Assembly (NCBI GenBank): GCA_003988855.1
Contig: QYAI01000089.1
Location: 1 to 64,000, forward strand
Reading direction: 5' to 3'
From: Arachnopeziza araneosa
Lineage: Eukaryota > Ascomycota > Leotiomycetes > Helotiales > Arachnopezizaceae
Length of the DNA: 64,000 nucleotides
Position 1 is the stretch's first letter. Each line of letters opens with the position of its first letter. The notes beneath the pieces are model-generated. The model saw nothing but the letters and a program-made list of their open reading frames with translations, made no database searches and was not told the origin of the DNA. The translations under genes and the position numbers were made by a program. Shown in pieces: positions 11,460 to 23,030 of the stretch.

Positions 11460-12219
11460 GTTTGTGACGGATTCCAGACGATGCTAAAATGCTAAAGGGG
11501 ATTCAGAAGTAAGGAATGCACGAGGAGAGAAGGAGAAGGAGGAAGTTATAACAGGTAAATTTTCATGAACGCGCCGAAGGTAGGAGGAGACAAGTCGAGT
11601 TTATATGGGAAGATCGCACCCACAACTAGAGGCCAATTCCTTGGCGTTAGGGAAAAGGAGAGTATATAAGTGGAGGATGCAGTTCAAAAAGCAAAGCCCG
11701 CGGCCTCGGTCCGTAGGGCTTCGGTCTTTGTTGACATCATTTTCGTTGATGAGAAATACAGGTAGTACGTCATTGTTACATCCAGACAAATGTGGAATTC
11801 AGATCTAGATCTCGGCCTAGCCCGTTTTTCATCTCCACAAATCTATTCCCGGTGCTCCGAGATGGAATGGATTACGTAGAGTGCATTCATGAAGCTATTC
11901 GCAGAATATCGCGAAAGGAGGAAATTTGGGAATGGTGCAGGTGGGGATGAGAAATGGATTGCTCTCTGGTGCATGGACAGCCAAACGGGCAGGGGCTGCA
12001 AATCTGTGCTCTGATTTGTTGAACCTCAAATTCAAGGCCCCCAATTCCCTTCAGCCTTGTCGTTACCCAGCCGCGTATCTTCAAACAACATAAATTCTTC
12101 CTCAAGCCTGTTAGCGACTGGTCCTCACTCATCTCTCGAGGAACCCTTTCAAATATCTTCCCTAGTATGTGATAGCCATACACTGACACCAACGCCCTGT
12201 GCCCTGCCATCCAGACACA
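11460..12219. other. Divergent promoter between Frag1-like and CDK7 genes
   Basis: This upstream region serves both neighbours. Short open frames are present but have no coding character. No repeat or RNA gene is seen. Confidence 0.5.
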
Positions 12220-13464
12220 ATGGCAAATTCACCTCTCGTCGTCCCTGGCTCCTCTGGGAAAGCAGGAACTGGCAAACTAAAATCGTCAACCACACCATCT
12301 CCGAATGGTGCCCCTATTCAAATCCAGCCCAGCAATGGTCTGGGAGGTCGTGATGTTGCAGAGCAGATGAATGAAGATGAGAAGAACAAATATGTAAAAG
12401 GTTACTTGAATCTCTGCTTTATTTGCTCTACTATTAACTCTTGTTTAGGGAAGAAGCTCGGAGAAGGTACTTATGCCAACGTCTACCTTGGCCACCTAAA
12501 GTCCGATCCCTCCAAACTTGTTGCTATTAAGAAGATTAAGATCCAAAAGGAGTACACTGAAGGAATGGCACCAGACGCAATCCGCGAGTTAAAACACCTT
12601 CAAGAACTATCACACCCGAATATCATATCCCTCCTGTCTGTCTTCTCATCCAAGGACCAAAACCTCAACCTCGTTCTTGAGTTCCTGCCTCTAGGAGATC
12701 TTGAAATGCTAATCAAAGACCACGAATCAATCCGATATGGTGCAGCAGATATAAAAGCTTGGATGGGGATGCTCACTCGGGCTATCTGGTTCTGCCATGA
12801 AAATTTTGTCCTACATCGAGATATCAAACCCAACAACTTGCTAATAGCAGCGGATGGCGAAATCAAACTGGCAGATTTTGGTCTCGCTAGGTCATTTGCA
12901 GACCCTTATCGGCCCATGACTGTCAATGTTATTACACGGTGGTATCGACCCCCGGAATTGCTTTTTGGGGGGTTTCACTATTCTGGTGCGGTAGATATTT
13001 GGTCTGTTGGCCTAGTACTCGCAGAACTGGTTATTCGAGTACCGTTTCTAGCAGGAGACACTGAAGTTCATCAAATCCAGCTTATTGGAAAAGCAATTGG
13101 AACACCGACTGAAGAAAATTGGCCAGGCGTCTCTAAGCTTCCGCAATATACAGTTTCTGAACCGATTGTTCCCCTTCAGCCAAGAGATTATTTCATGGCA
13201 ATGTTTGGTACAGCAGGAGAAGAGGGTGTGGATCTGTTGATGAAGATGCTCATTCTGGATCCACGAAGAAGAATCACGGCACAGGAGGCCTTGCAGCATA
13301 AATGGTGGGCAGCTGAGCCCAAGCCCACTAAAAAAGAGGATTTACCCAAGAAAGGAGGCGGAGAAACTAAGGTTGGAGAGGATCTCAAGAGGAGGCCTGG
13401 TATTCTAGATGATGAAAGAGGAAGAAAGGTGTCAAGAAAATTGGATTTTTCGAGTACGAAATGA
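12220..13464 (+). CDS. CDK7/Kin28-type cyclin-dependent kinase (TFIIH)
   Basis: Exons 12220-12400 and 12449-13464 give about 398 residues. After a Ser/Pro-rich leader, the kinase domain starts at the Gly loop GEGTYANVYLG (about residues 65-75), with ATP Lys in VAIKK (about K88). The C-helix reads APDAIRELKHLQELSHPNII, as in CDK7 rather than PSTAIRE kinases. HRD-IKPNN is at about 183-189, DFG at about 203, and the T-loop ends RWYRPPELLFG, the CDK7 form. CDK7/Kin28 with cyclin H phosphorylates the RNA polymerase II C-terminal domain as part of TFIIH and can act as a CDK-activating kinase. The 48-base intron is a multiple of three without stops, so its retention would insert 16 residues just before the Gly loop. 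The C-terminal tail is basic. Confidence 0.93.
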   Translation: MANSPLVVPGSSGKAGTGKLKSSTTPSPNGAPIQIQPSNGLGGRDVAEQMNEDEKNKYVKGYLNLCFICSTINSCLGKKLGEGTYANVYLGHLKSDPSKLVAIKKIKIQKEYTEGMAPDAIRELKHLQELSHPNIISLLSVFSSKDQNLNLVLEFLPLGDLEMLIKDHESIRYGAADIKAWMGMLTRAIWFCHENFVLHRDIKPNNLLIAADGEIKLADFGLARSFADPYRPMTVNVITRWYRPPELLFGGFHYSGAVDIWSVGLVLAELVIRVPFLAGDTEVHQIQLIGKAIGTPTEENWPGVSKLPQYTVSEPIVPLQPRDYFMAMFGTAGEEGVDLLMKMLILDPRRRITAQEALQHKWWAAEPKPTKKEDLPKKGGGETKVGEDLKRRPGILDDERGRKVSRKLDFSSTK

Positions 13465-14203
13465 TACATTGCACAGGCGTTTAACGGAAGCATCTTGTGG
13501 CGTGTCGGGGTGTATGCAAAATTACATAGGCCATTTAGTTGCTGCAGCAATGCCGAGATTTGACCAAGGCAACTATTTATTCAAGGTTCGCCATCACGAC
13601 TGTCTCCCTGTTATTTACAATAAAAACAGCTCATGCAAAAGAAGGTCCTATGATTCAGCTTGGTGTTAATCCAACGATTCCCTTATGGCTACAGACTTTC
13701 TCTTGAAATTGTCACTGCCACACCATGTTCAGCATCATCTATTCCGTGTGTGATAAATTGGACAGTTTTCAGAGTCGGTCTCTGCTGCATTCCATCCTTT
13801 CTTCTCTACCTGTCCTTGGCTTGCAGATTCATTACACATCTGTAAGACACACATCACAAAACATGTTTGGAGGATGATACAGCATGGGCTGGGACTAACC
13901 CTTGAAGATATCGCGCTGTGGAATCTTCGTCTCCTGGTACTTATTATGCGAGCTGAGTAAGTGGTCTTCGGTTGAAGCGACAGTAGACGGGGAAGTCGCT
14001 ATGAAAGCCTAGCGTCAGGATTATGGCTCGATTTGCTAAGCATAATTGGAGTTCAGCAAGATCAAATCTTGAGATTTAACTTGGGAATTTGAATTATATT
14101 ATGATAAAGTACTAGTTCTTCTATATCGAGTAAAAGGCTACAAACAAGTTAATCACACTGCACCTCTGTCAATCCTCCTCCCACCAACCTTCTCCCCTAG
14201 CAC
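13465..14203. other. Intergenic region with a doubtful small minus-strand gene
   Basis: The interval lies between the CDK7 gene and the SLATT gene. Most of it looks like 3' UTR sequence. A possible short spliced coding stretch on the minus strand at 13740-14008 is listed separately. Confidence 0.4.
13740..14008 (-). CDS. Possible small spliced gene or remnant, function unknown
   Basis: On the minus strand an acceptor (TGACGCTAG) at 14009 opens a frame with plausible protein composition (..STVASTEDHLLSSHNKY.., KIPQRDIFKG). It runs to a GTTAGT donor at 13899. A second exon beginning near 13815 could continue in frame (QVEKKGWNAAETD) to a TGA. No in-frame ATG exon is found between here and the stop of the SLATT gene at 14204, so the 5' end is missing. 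It may be a decayed small gene or a chance open frame. Confidence 0.25.
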
Positions 14204-14906
14204 TTATTTTAAACCACTCTTGGCTGGCGTGGGCGCTGAAACATTCGTGTAAACACTCGGTTTGTTCGCCTGCACAGTCGCCTTCGCAGCAGTAAACATG
14301 TTGTAGCAACTTTGGATAGCATCGTCTCGCGACATGCCCACGGTCACGATGCCCGAGTCCATCATCTCAACCAGGTATGCCTCTACCTTGTCGTACTCAA
14401 ACCAGTCATTGCGAAGCCTACTAGGTAGACCAGAGTTGTGTAGGAGCGCGACAACACCTGCGTTCACTGTGTTCGCCGCTGCAAGGATAGTGATCTGTGT
14501 GTTCCAGTCAGCAACCTCTTTCATTCTACCATCCTTTCCACCAAGTTCCACGTACAGCAGTCGCATTCTTGTCAGATCTGCTCCCCAGAGCTGTCAGCGA
14601 AGCTCCCAGGATCAATTGAAGCACTAGGCACGCGTTATATAGCGTCGCCGTGAGGTAATAGGAGGTTTTCGCCCAGCTGCTGAAGCTTATGACTTCCTTA
14701 TAGAGCCCATCTGGTATACCGGGCGTTTTGCGTGTGGTTCTCGAGCTAGCTGTACTTTCGACTGGTAGTGGGGGTGCACCGATGGCGTTGCGAACAATTT
14801 TGAGGTCCTCGGGACTGAGGTGAGTGATCTTTGAGGGTGTTGGAGTTGCACCAGGAGAGTTACTGGAAGCTGTTCCAGTTGTTGGGTTGGAAGCTGTATC
14901 TGCCAT
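14204..14906 (-). CDS. SLATT-domain (fungal type) two-TM membrane protein
   Basis: Exons 14906-14556 and 14494-14204, joined over a 61-base intron (GTACGT...ACACAG), encode about 213 residues. The N-terminal 60 residues are Ser/Thr/Pro-rich. Then come a conserved GLYKEV...SYYLTATLYNACL segment, a first membrane helix (CLVLQLILGASLTALGS) and a short linker. A second helix follows (ITILAAANTVNAGVVALLH), then the SGLPSRLRNDW region typical of the fungal SLATT family. SLATT stands for SMODS and SLOG associating 2TM effector. Bacterial relatives are predicted membrane-perturbing effectors of nucleotide-signalling immune systems; the fungal role is unknown. No SMODS-like or SLOG-like gene lies next to it. 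Splicing exactly at ATA|ITILAAANT restores the family alignment, which supports the model. Confidence 0.8.
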
Positions 14907-15706
14907 TGTGCTGAATGGAGAGAAGTTTCAACTGGGAATGCGAGAAAGGCGGGAGGCCGGCGAAAGATGTTTCCAAGTCTAGTTGCGAGAAGATAGAAGG
15001 AGATATGGATACTTACAAGGAGAGACTCAAGTCATTCGACGGAGCTGAGGCTGACTGTCGGTGTGAAACTTCACAATCCAGCCACATGCAACCCTAACAA
15101 GCTCGAAGAGGACCAAATGAAGCCTCATAGGCATAGTCAGCCGGCACCAGCGCAGCCATTGGGCAGAGTCAGAAAGCTGAGCAGCCTTGTTTGAAGGAGC
15201 AGGACTTCTAGCGATGATACCAACTTGAATATACAGGTGTGGGGCGAATGAAATTGTTGATGTGAGGTGGAGGTGGAGATTTCTGAGAGACTGTACGAAT
15301 AAGCTCGGGGCTGTAAGCCCTACCGAGATGGGGGTGGCGCTCATCACCCGAGCTGAAATTCCTTGGCGGCGTTCCGCTTACAGACTGAGAGTGCCAGCGA
15401 ATATTACAGTATTTCTTTTTATATATATAGACTTTTGCCTCCTGTATTCATTCTAAACCTCGCCCTTCAGCCTTAGATGAGCACCCCAGCTCTGTATTCT
15501 ATCCTATTGGGTAAAAAAGTTTCTTGGCATTTAAGATTATTATGCCTATGTTTCGGCCACAACCCACTTTGACATGTCACTCTGAATTCTGTTCAGCAGC
15601 ACAGCAAGTTTATTATGACTTGCTAAATCTATCTCAAATAACACAAATTGTACCGCCATCGCCTTGGGTATCTAATTTAGAACGCCTCAGATCACCAATA
15701 ACACTT
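14907..15706. other. Intergenic region, nothing recognised
   Basis: This is the promoter side of the SLATT gene and 3' side of the siderophore transporter gene. Short open frames only. No repeat or RNA gene is seen. Confidence 0.5.
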
Positions 15707-17812
15707 TTAAAGCACAGTTCCCTTGACTTGTTTTAACTCTTTGACTTTGAAGTCTTTCCAGACGGCAATGAACACGAAACAGGGAATCAAGAAGACGGTT
15801 GATGCGATAGTCAAATACCACATTGCATCTCCATAGGCATAAATGACTGCATTTCGTTCTGGTGTTCCCATAGCATAGGAGAGCTGAGTGGTCAAGCTAC
15901 CGTACAGCTCTGCATTCAATGTCGTATTACCAGGTAGAGCTCTGTCCAAAGCTGCTGGGAACTTGTTGGTATAGATTGCACCAGAGATAGCCGTCCCGAT
16001 GGCTCCTCCAACAGATGTGAATAGTCCTATAAGTGCAAGCATACTAGCTACGTTTTCGTGGGGAGCAGCAGCCATGACCGCCATTTGCTCTGAGATGACG
16101 AGTGCACCACCGCTAAAAGCAATAAAAATCTGGCACATGACGACGTAACCAATACCAAATTGTGGTTGTCTAAAGTGGATCATAAGCCCGACGCCGAGGA
16201 TATGGAGGCAAAGATGAGCCATCGCGAGGTACTTGAATCGACCAAAGATTCGAATCAAACCTGCGTAAATGACAGCCCAAAAGCAAGAGCCAATCGAGTA
16301 AGTGTTCGTGACGTATCCTGAATTTGTGACTGAGAGACCATGCACAGCTTGAAGATAGCTGTAAAAGTAAGAATCCCATAAGCTAGATACATATTAGCGG
16401 TCATTCTGTAACAGGCTCATTCAACCTACTAGAAGCTGACGAAGAGAAACATGGACAGGAAACAAGCTCCCCAAACAGTTGGCATCTTAAGGAGATGGAA
16501 TGGAATGAAAGACCTCTTTGCGAAGAACCTCTCATAAGGGCCAAACACAATCAAGCACAGAATACCAATAACCAGCATAGCGATTATCATCGCGGAATGC
16601 CAGCCATCTGACTGGTATGTAGCGAGCGAGAAAGGTAATAAGAAGAGAGAAAAGCCAGCACAAATGAGAAGCAGACCAATTACTGTAATCATATCCATTA
16701 GCAAAGTCCAGATCAAGTCCACGAGCAATGCGCTGCTATCAATGATGACCAAGCCAAGTTGAAGATCTAAAATCGTAGAGAACTAACCATCAAACTCCCA
16801 GAAATAATAAGAGATACTCTGTCCAAAACTTCGGCCGCTCTTTTGTCTGGCAAGGAGGCCGTTCCGACGAGCCTTCCGCTGGTTGAGGTAGAGCAGGGAA
16901 AGGAACGGAATGACAATCACAGGTGTTATGATAGCAAAAGTTCCATAACCCCATGGCCAGCCGCTTGTACGAAGGAAGGATGCTGCAGCTCTAGGGCCGA
17001 TGAACGTGGTAGCAATATATGGCGTTGTAGAGAACGCAAAGCATAAAGCTCTGTTCTTTAGACTAGATGTATCCGCCATGAACACATCTAGAACATAGGC
17101 CATGCCATCGAAACCAACCCAGTAAAACACCTTTTAAGTTAGCACTTATCATGTTCAATAGCGGAGAGCATCTCATACCTGAGCCGCAGCATATGTCTCA
17201 ACATTACGACAGGAAGCCATCATGATCAAGCCTTGAATTGTTAGTTTTCTTGTCGAAAAATCATCGGAAGGCCAAACCTACCAATGGTAGCAAAGCCAGT
17301 CATAATGGCCAGACCTTCTGAGCGCCCGATAAGGTCAATGAACTTAGCAGTAGGAAGCCTGACAACACCGCCAATGACACTCGAGAGGATGGAAGTAGTT
17401 CCCGTCAAAGGGAGGAGGTAGAAGCTTGAGGTTACATAGGAACTCAAGTTGTTCTGGATCTGTTGCTCCATGGAAACCACAAAGAATATCAAGAAAATAC
17501 TGCGTAAAAAGTCAGTGAGCCTCCTTGACACTGGCCCAGGTGATATACATACAAGGCGTAAGCGAGGATTAATTCACTCTTGGTCCAAGTCAATGTGACA
17601 GCTTCGGCTTTCTTGACACCATCCTGAACATGGGGACTTGGGATTCGCTCGAGGGTGTTGGCGTCAAGATCAGCGGATTGCGTGTCAGAGAACTTCTTGT
17701 CCGGAAACCCGTTTTCTCCTCCAGCATTTTCAAGTTTGGATGGAGTTGTTCCCACAGCAGCAATGTCAGCGGCGGCCCTGTCTCGACCAAAGAACTTTCT
17801 GAAGCCAGGCAT
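15707..17812 (-). CDS. Siderophore iron transporter (Sit1/MirB-type MFS)
   Basis: Six exons are supported: 17812-17553, 17499-17282, 17231-17179, 17130-16788, 16682-16430 and 16382-15707, about 600 residues. All junctions have GT-AG ends and keep frame. The protein is a 14-helix major-facilitator transporter of the siderophore-proton symporter group. Signatures are NNLSSYVTSSF, GGVVRLPTAKFIDLIGRSEG, FYWVGFDGMAYVLDVFMADTSS, SYYFWEFDVIGLLLICAG and SYLQAVHGLSVTNSGYV. It imports ferric siderophores across the plasma membrane. The N-terminus is a polar cytosolic stretch. Its upstream region has four exact ATCWGATAA sites, so it is very likely repressed by an SreA-type GATA factor when iron is plentiful. 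The neighbouring ABC gene points the same way but has its own promoter at 23 kb. Confidence 0.93.
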
Positions 17813-17990
17813 GATAGATCGAAGGGAACGGTTTCGAGAAGAGAAGAGAAGAGAAGAGAAGAAAGCGGAAGGATGTGGTGATGTTCGGGGTGACCGAGTA
17901 GCGATGGATCGGACCTTTTGGACGGTGCCACCACCCGTAGCTCATTTCCTAAATGGGAAGAAATCCCCATGTCCGGCTGTCGACCTTTTC

Positions 17991-18022
17991 ATCTGATAAG
18001 ATTATCGAGCAGGATCTGATAA
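17991..18022 (+). promoter_or_regulatory. Pair of ATCTGATAA iron-repressor sites
   Basis: Exact ATCTGATAA at 17991-17999 and 18014-18022, with a reverse GATAA at 18002-18006 between them. ATCWGATAA is the known consensus of the iron-responsive GATA repressors SreA/Sre1/Urbs1. The pair lies about 180-210 bases upstream of the siderophore transporter ATG. Confidence 0.82.
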
Positions 18023-18167
18023 GTGGAGGCTCCACATTCAAGCCCGCTGTTGGGGGGAAGAATCGCCTGCGAGAGCGGAGCTGCCCACTTCATCCTTTCT
18101 TCTCATCTAGAGAAGACTCTCTCGCTCCTAGCAGCTGTTAAGGTTACGTGATAGCGTGGTCATGAGG

Positions 18168-18190
18168 ATCAGATAAGATGGATCAGATAA
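18168..18190 (+). promoter_or_regulatory. Second pair, ATCAGATAA iron-repressor sites
   Basis: Exact ATCAGATAA at 18168-18176 and again at 18182-18190, 14 bases apart start to start. Together with the first pair this makes four perfect ATCWGATAA matches within 200 bases, upstream of the siderophore transporter. Confidence 0.82.
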
Positions 18191-18439
18191 GATTCTTCCG
18201 GCTGTGGCGTGTCGAGACCAACCCAAACTGGCAACGTGCCCCCTTCCCCTGTTGCGCATGGGATTTTCCTCTCCCATTTGAACATGAGCAAGAGGAAGCA
18301 AGTATACTTCGGATTTCTCTGTGAAAAGCTATGTACTGTGTGTCCTTCCAGCTCTAACATGATTCCGTCTACATCATGAATGCCCCCAAGTCACCTCCAA
18401 CGCCGCGCAATGATTTCGTCACACTCGGAATCTATATCC

Positions 18440-21400
18440 TTATTCTTTCACATGCCCTTCGAAATCCTCCTTCCGGATCCCACCCCGATCACACATACCC
18501 CTGAAAACCCCACCTTTCTCATAGAGCGCATGTGGCGTATCGAGCTCAGCAATGGTGCCTTGATCCATCACACAGATGCGATCATAATTGATAATGGTCT
18601 TCAGTCTGTGTGCGATGCAAAGCAAAGTCTTACCTTTGAATCCCGTAGCGATAGTACGTTGAATCTTTTCGTCCGTTTCCATATCTACCGAGGATGTGGC
18701 TTCATCGCATACAATGATTTGGGAACCTCGGACGAGAGCCCGAGCTAGAGCCATGAGTTGTCTCTGTCCTAGCGAGAAGTTGAGGCCCTCGTCTTCGACG
18801 ATACCGTCAAGGTGGATACGACCTGGAGATTTGTCGTCGAGACTTGCTTCGTCTGAGACAAGATCTGATTGTCGAAGAGCAGACCATAGTTCGAGATCAG
18901 TATGCTCATCGAATGGATCTAAATTGCTCCTAATTGTCCCTTTGAAGAGAGTAGGATCTTGGGGGATGATCGCAAGACGAGAGCGCAAATCCTGTAGGCC
19001 AATTCTGCTGATATCCAAACCATCTATAGTGATAGAGCCTCCAGAGAGTTCGACAAGGCGAAAGAGGGTAGACATTATGCTAGATTTGCCAGCGCCAGTA
19101 CGACCAACCACTCCGATACGCTCACCGCCTTTGACATGAATTGAAAGTCCAGATAAGACAAGAGGAAGGTTTTCCCGATAGCGCATTTGAACATCGTCGA
19201 AGATGATTTCTCCTGACTCTGGCCAGGTCTTTCGGACTTCGACGGTGTGGAGTGGCGCCTCTTCTTCAAGCGCCGTGCCGTAGTAGTGCAATCTTTCGGT
19301 TGCATTCATCCCATTCTCGACCTCAGCTAGTTGCCTGACAGTGAATTGAATCATCTGAACAATCGAAAGAATATAGCTCAAAACCAGCCCAGCTATAGAG
19401 GGGCTGACATTAAAACGAGATGTAACAACCAAAACTCCAGTAACAAAGACCAGAAGGTTGCCGATAATATCCAATCGTGTAGAAAGCCACCGCTGATTGG
19501 CGAAAGTCAGATAGTATGCGCTGTCCATGTTATCAATTGCTGCTCGAAGATCGTTAATAAACCTTTGCTGCAAACCATATGCTCGGATACAAGCTATACC
19601 AGAAAGGCCTTCGCTGAATTTTGCAAAAACGTGTGATCTAAGAACTGATTCGAAGCGCTTCATTTCTCGTGCAGAGGCTCGATAATATCCTGCCGAGATA
19701 AGGAAGAGGAAGAAAAGTGGTACAAGGGCGATGGCAAAGTAATGAAAGTACGCAATGATCAGTCCGAAGACAGATAAATTTATGGCTAGGGTCAACAGAT
19801 ACATTCTCATGGCATCTGACAGATTGTTGTCCATGACATCGACGTCTCTAGAGAAACGATTCGTGATGCGTCCAAGAGGTGTTGTATCGAAGAAGGACAT
19901 TGGTGCTCTCAAAGCTCTGTAAATAGCCCTATTCAGCATCTGCTTACTGGCAATTGTGCCCATCATAGTTAGAGAAAAAGCGAAGAAGAACAGTAGTATA
20001 GCTTGGGCAGCGCCAAGCGCGCCGTAAACAGCAATGTAAACACCTTTGGAGTAGCCGAATTCTTCGTGACTTTTTAGCCTTGATACTATATTTCTGAGAA
20101 TGTAAACTTACTGTCGCTAGTCCACCAGGACAGCCAAAGACTTGTCGCAATATTCGCACCCTGAGAGGCCACAAGAAGCGTTAAGATGATAGGTGCGTTA
20201 AGTAAGCTCCCTGATGCTTTTATGTAGTCTCTCCACACCGACCACGGTACACTCTTCACAGCTCTTTCCTCGGCTTGCATTAAAGTAGCGCCTTTTCGTT
20301 TTTTCTTTTGGGTCTTTTTCTCTTCTTCAATCTCGTCCTCGTTGACGTTTTCGTTTTCCTCTCGTTTTTCTTCAACCGCTGTTGTTTCCATCAGAAGCTG
20401 AAATCCAGCATGATCTCGCATGAGGTTGTCGAAAGTGTCAATAGCCTGGATCTTCCCTTCTTCCATCCATATAATCCTGTCGCAACGGTTCAAGACCCAG
20501 AGTTGATGGGTAGCCAAAATCCTAGATTTGTTTTTCAGAAGTCCAAGAATTGCATGATCAAAGATGTGGCGGCCAACATGAGCATCGACTGCTGAGAGCG
20601 GATCATCCATAAGGATCAAATCGGCGTCGAAATAAATTGCACGAGCAATATTAAGACGCTGTTTTTGTCCACCAGAAACCGTTATTCCACGCTCACCGAT
20701 CTCAGTGCTTCCGCCCTGTGGTAGCATATCTAGATCAGGTTGGAGTGCGCAAGCATCTACAACTTCTTGGTACCTGTTATCCGTTAGCCTCTTATTCTTG
20801 GCTGTCTTGGTATGATTTGCTCATTACCAGTGACTATCCATTTTCTTTCCAAATAGGATATTCTCTTTCACAGTGGCGTTCTGGATCCAAGCATATTGTG
20901 GACAAAACGCTCTGCTGGCCCCTAAATTCACTTCGCCACGAGTTCTACGCATGTCGCCGGCAAGTGCTGCCAACAAGGAACTCTTTCCACTACCGACACC
21001 GCCAATAACGGCAACTAGTTCGTTTCGCCTAATGGAGAAATTTATGTTCTGCAACTTGAATGGTTCTCTATCTTCATTCAACGTGATGCCATCATCAGGA
21101 GTACTCTCGCCAGATTTTTCTTCAGCACCATCCGCTTTGGCAAGCTTGGCAGCTTGTTTTGCTGCATCCTTCGCATCTTTCTTGGCTTTCTTTTCCGATT
21201 TAATCTCCGACTTCGTTAGTATCTTACCTGTTGGGTTAGCAACTTGAGCAAGATCACGAGTAACTGTTCGTTCCCACGTAAAATCCGCATTTCTCATTTC
21301 CACAGCATATTTGGACTCCAGATTGATAGGCGATTCATCCTCTTGCTCTTCACTGAGCAAATACTCTTGGATACGATAAATAGAGGACCATGCATCGATT

Positions 21401-23030
21401 ACATTCCCAATGACAAGAGGAAGTAAATTGAGTGGCATGCGAAGCGAGTTGAATAGTGCTAAAGATGAGAAGACATGCGCAGGAGCGAGATTATGATTTG
21501 TAAGTGAATATGTGATGAATGCGAGCATGGATGAGAAAATAGGTAGCGACATAGAGACAGCATTTATTGCGTTTCGGATGGCCAGCAAGACCTGAATCGC
21601 CCGCACTTCTCTATTTCGAATACCTTCGAGTCGTGCTAAGAAAGCGCTTTCCCATCCGAAAAACTTGACGAATCTAACCGCTTGCAGAATCTCTTGTGTA
21701 AGACTGACTCTCTGATCGGTGAGTTTATTGATGTCTCTTCTTCTCCTGAATAATTTCTTAACAGCTTGTGTTAAAACAGGCAGGCCAATAACCAGAAGTG
21801 CGAAGCCGGCAAGGGCGCTGTAGGACAAGTTGATAATAAGTAGAACCAAAGTAATGATACAAGCAATTGGGGCTGTCCAAATCATGTGGAATAAAGCTGA
21901 AGCTTGATCTACTCGGTAGGTATCGACGGACATTAGATTTACAACACGTCCATTGGCCCAACCAGTTCCATCACCGGATATTCCTTTCCCAGCATCCGGT
22001 GCCACTTTTGGACCACTCTGCTCTTGTTTCTTTTGGGAGCTCTTCTTGGCGTTAACATTTCCATTTGGTTCATCTGCATCTGAAATCTGCTTGATTTCCC
22101 GACCCCCGGCTTTGGCGCGGCCAGAAATTCTCATCGCCTTTTCAAATATGACAGAGATCAAGACGGCCCTTGACTCGCCCCCAACCATCATTCCCCGATA
22201 GATGAAGTGATTCGTGCCTAAACTTTGCATCATTTGCATGAATGTTATTCCTAAAACCAGTCCAAGACCTTTCCCAATGGAGGGAGCATGCGTGCCCTCA
22301 TGTTGGGCGATGTATGCATCCTCAGCGAACTGGATAAGATATCGTAGTGTGTATGGGGACAAGACTTGAATGATGTTGGAAAAGAACTGGCAAACCCCTC
22401 CGATCCAGAATTCGACATGGAAAGTTTCGTATAATGCCCAGAGTAATGGATATTTATCCCCTCGCGCCACTCTTTTCTTGAATGAAGCTTGCAATTTCAT
22501 TGTCATGGCCTCTGCGGTGCGGTCGGGGTTGACAGTCCAAATATCTTTCTCCTCCAACTGCCGTCGGTATCCAACCTAATATGTTTAGTAAGATCATGCT
22601 AGGTCGAGGCATTACTTACAGCCATAAGTGGTGCTATCCATTGGAAATAAACTAAGCTGAAGAACGGGGCGTTGTACTCTCTGGAGATGGTTCTTGTCTC
22701 TGGAACAGGTGGTATTTTACCCCATCTCAAGGGATTTAGTTTTTTATACCACTTCCTCTTTTCGACTTGCGCGTCGACATGAGAGTCGGTTTTTGAAATT
22801 GCACTAGTGTCGGTAGCGTAACTTTTCAAATGACTAACCCCAGGCCTGATTGCTTTCTCGTTATGGTCAGTTTGGGATATGTTCTGGCTTGAAGGGTCGC
22901 CAGTGGTGGCGATGGCTGCATATTCTTTTTCATCCCCGTCGAAATCCTGGGGCTCTTCTTGGTGAGTGTTCTCAACTTCGGCCGCGGGGTCTGCAGTCCC
23001 GTACTCCTTCTCGTGAGACAGCTCTGTCAT
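18440..23030 (-). CDS. Yor1-like ABC transporter (ABCC/MRP family)
   Basis: Four exons, 23030-22620, 22575-20828, 20773-20112 and 20061-18440, encode about 1480 residues. The order is cytosolic N-terminus, TMD1, NBD1, TMD2, NBD2, without the extra TMD0 of long MRPs, as in Yor1. NBD1 has Walker A GGVGSGKSS, signature VSGGQKQR and Walker B LILMDDPLSAVD, where Asp replaces the catalytic Glu, as usual for the family. NBD2 has Walker A GRTGAGKSS, a relaxed signature FSLGQRQ and Walker B IIVCDEATSSVD with Glu. A lysine/alanine-rich charged insert precedes NBD1 and an acidic/lysine linker follows it. Such pumps export organic anions and drugs (oligomycin resistance in yeast) from plasma membrane or vacuole. 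The intron at 20062-20111 was placed to restore SDKFGYSKGVYI. Confidence 0.94.

Larger units (their letters stand above)
17813..18439. promoter_or_regulatory. Promoter region of the siderophore transporter
   Basis: This region lies between the transporter start (17812) and the 3' end of the ABC gene. It holds an AGAGAAG-type purine repeat at about 17836-17862 and the four GATA motifs listed separately. No coding sequence is recognised. Confidence 0.7.

Noticed and set aside
20308..20595. Plus-strand frame with hydrophobic start inside the ABC transporter
   Set aside because: Antisense of the linker after NBD1; no splice sites or family match.
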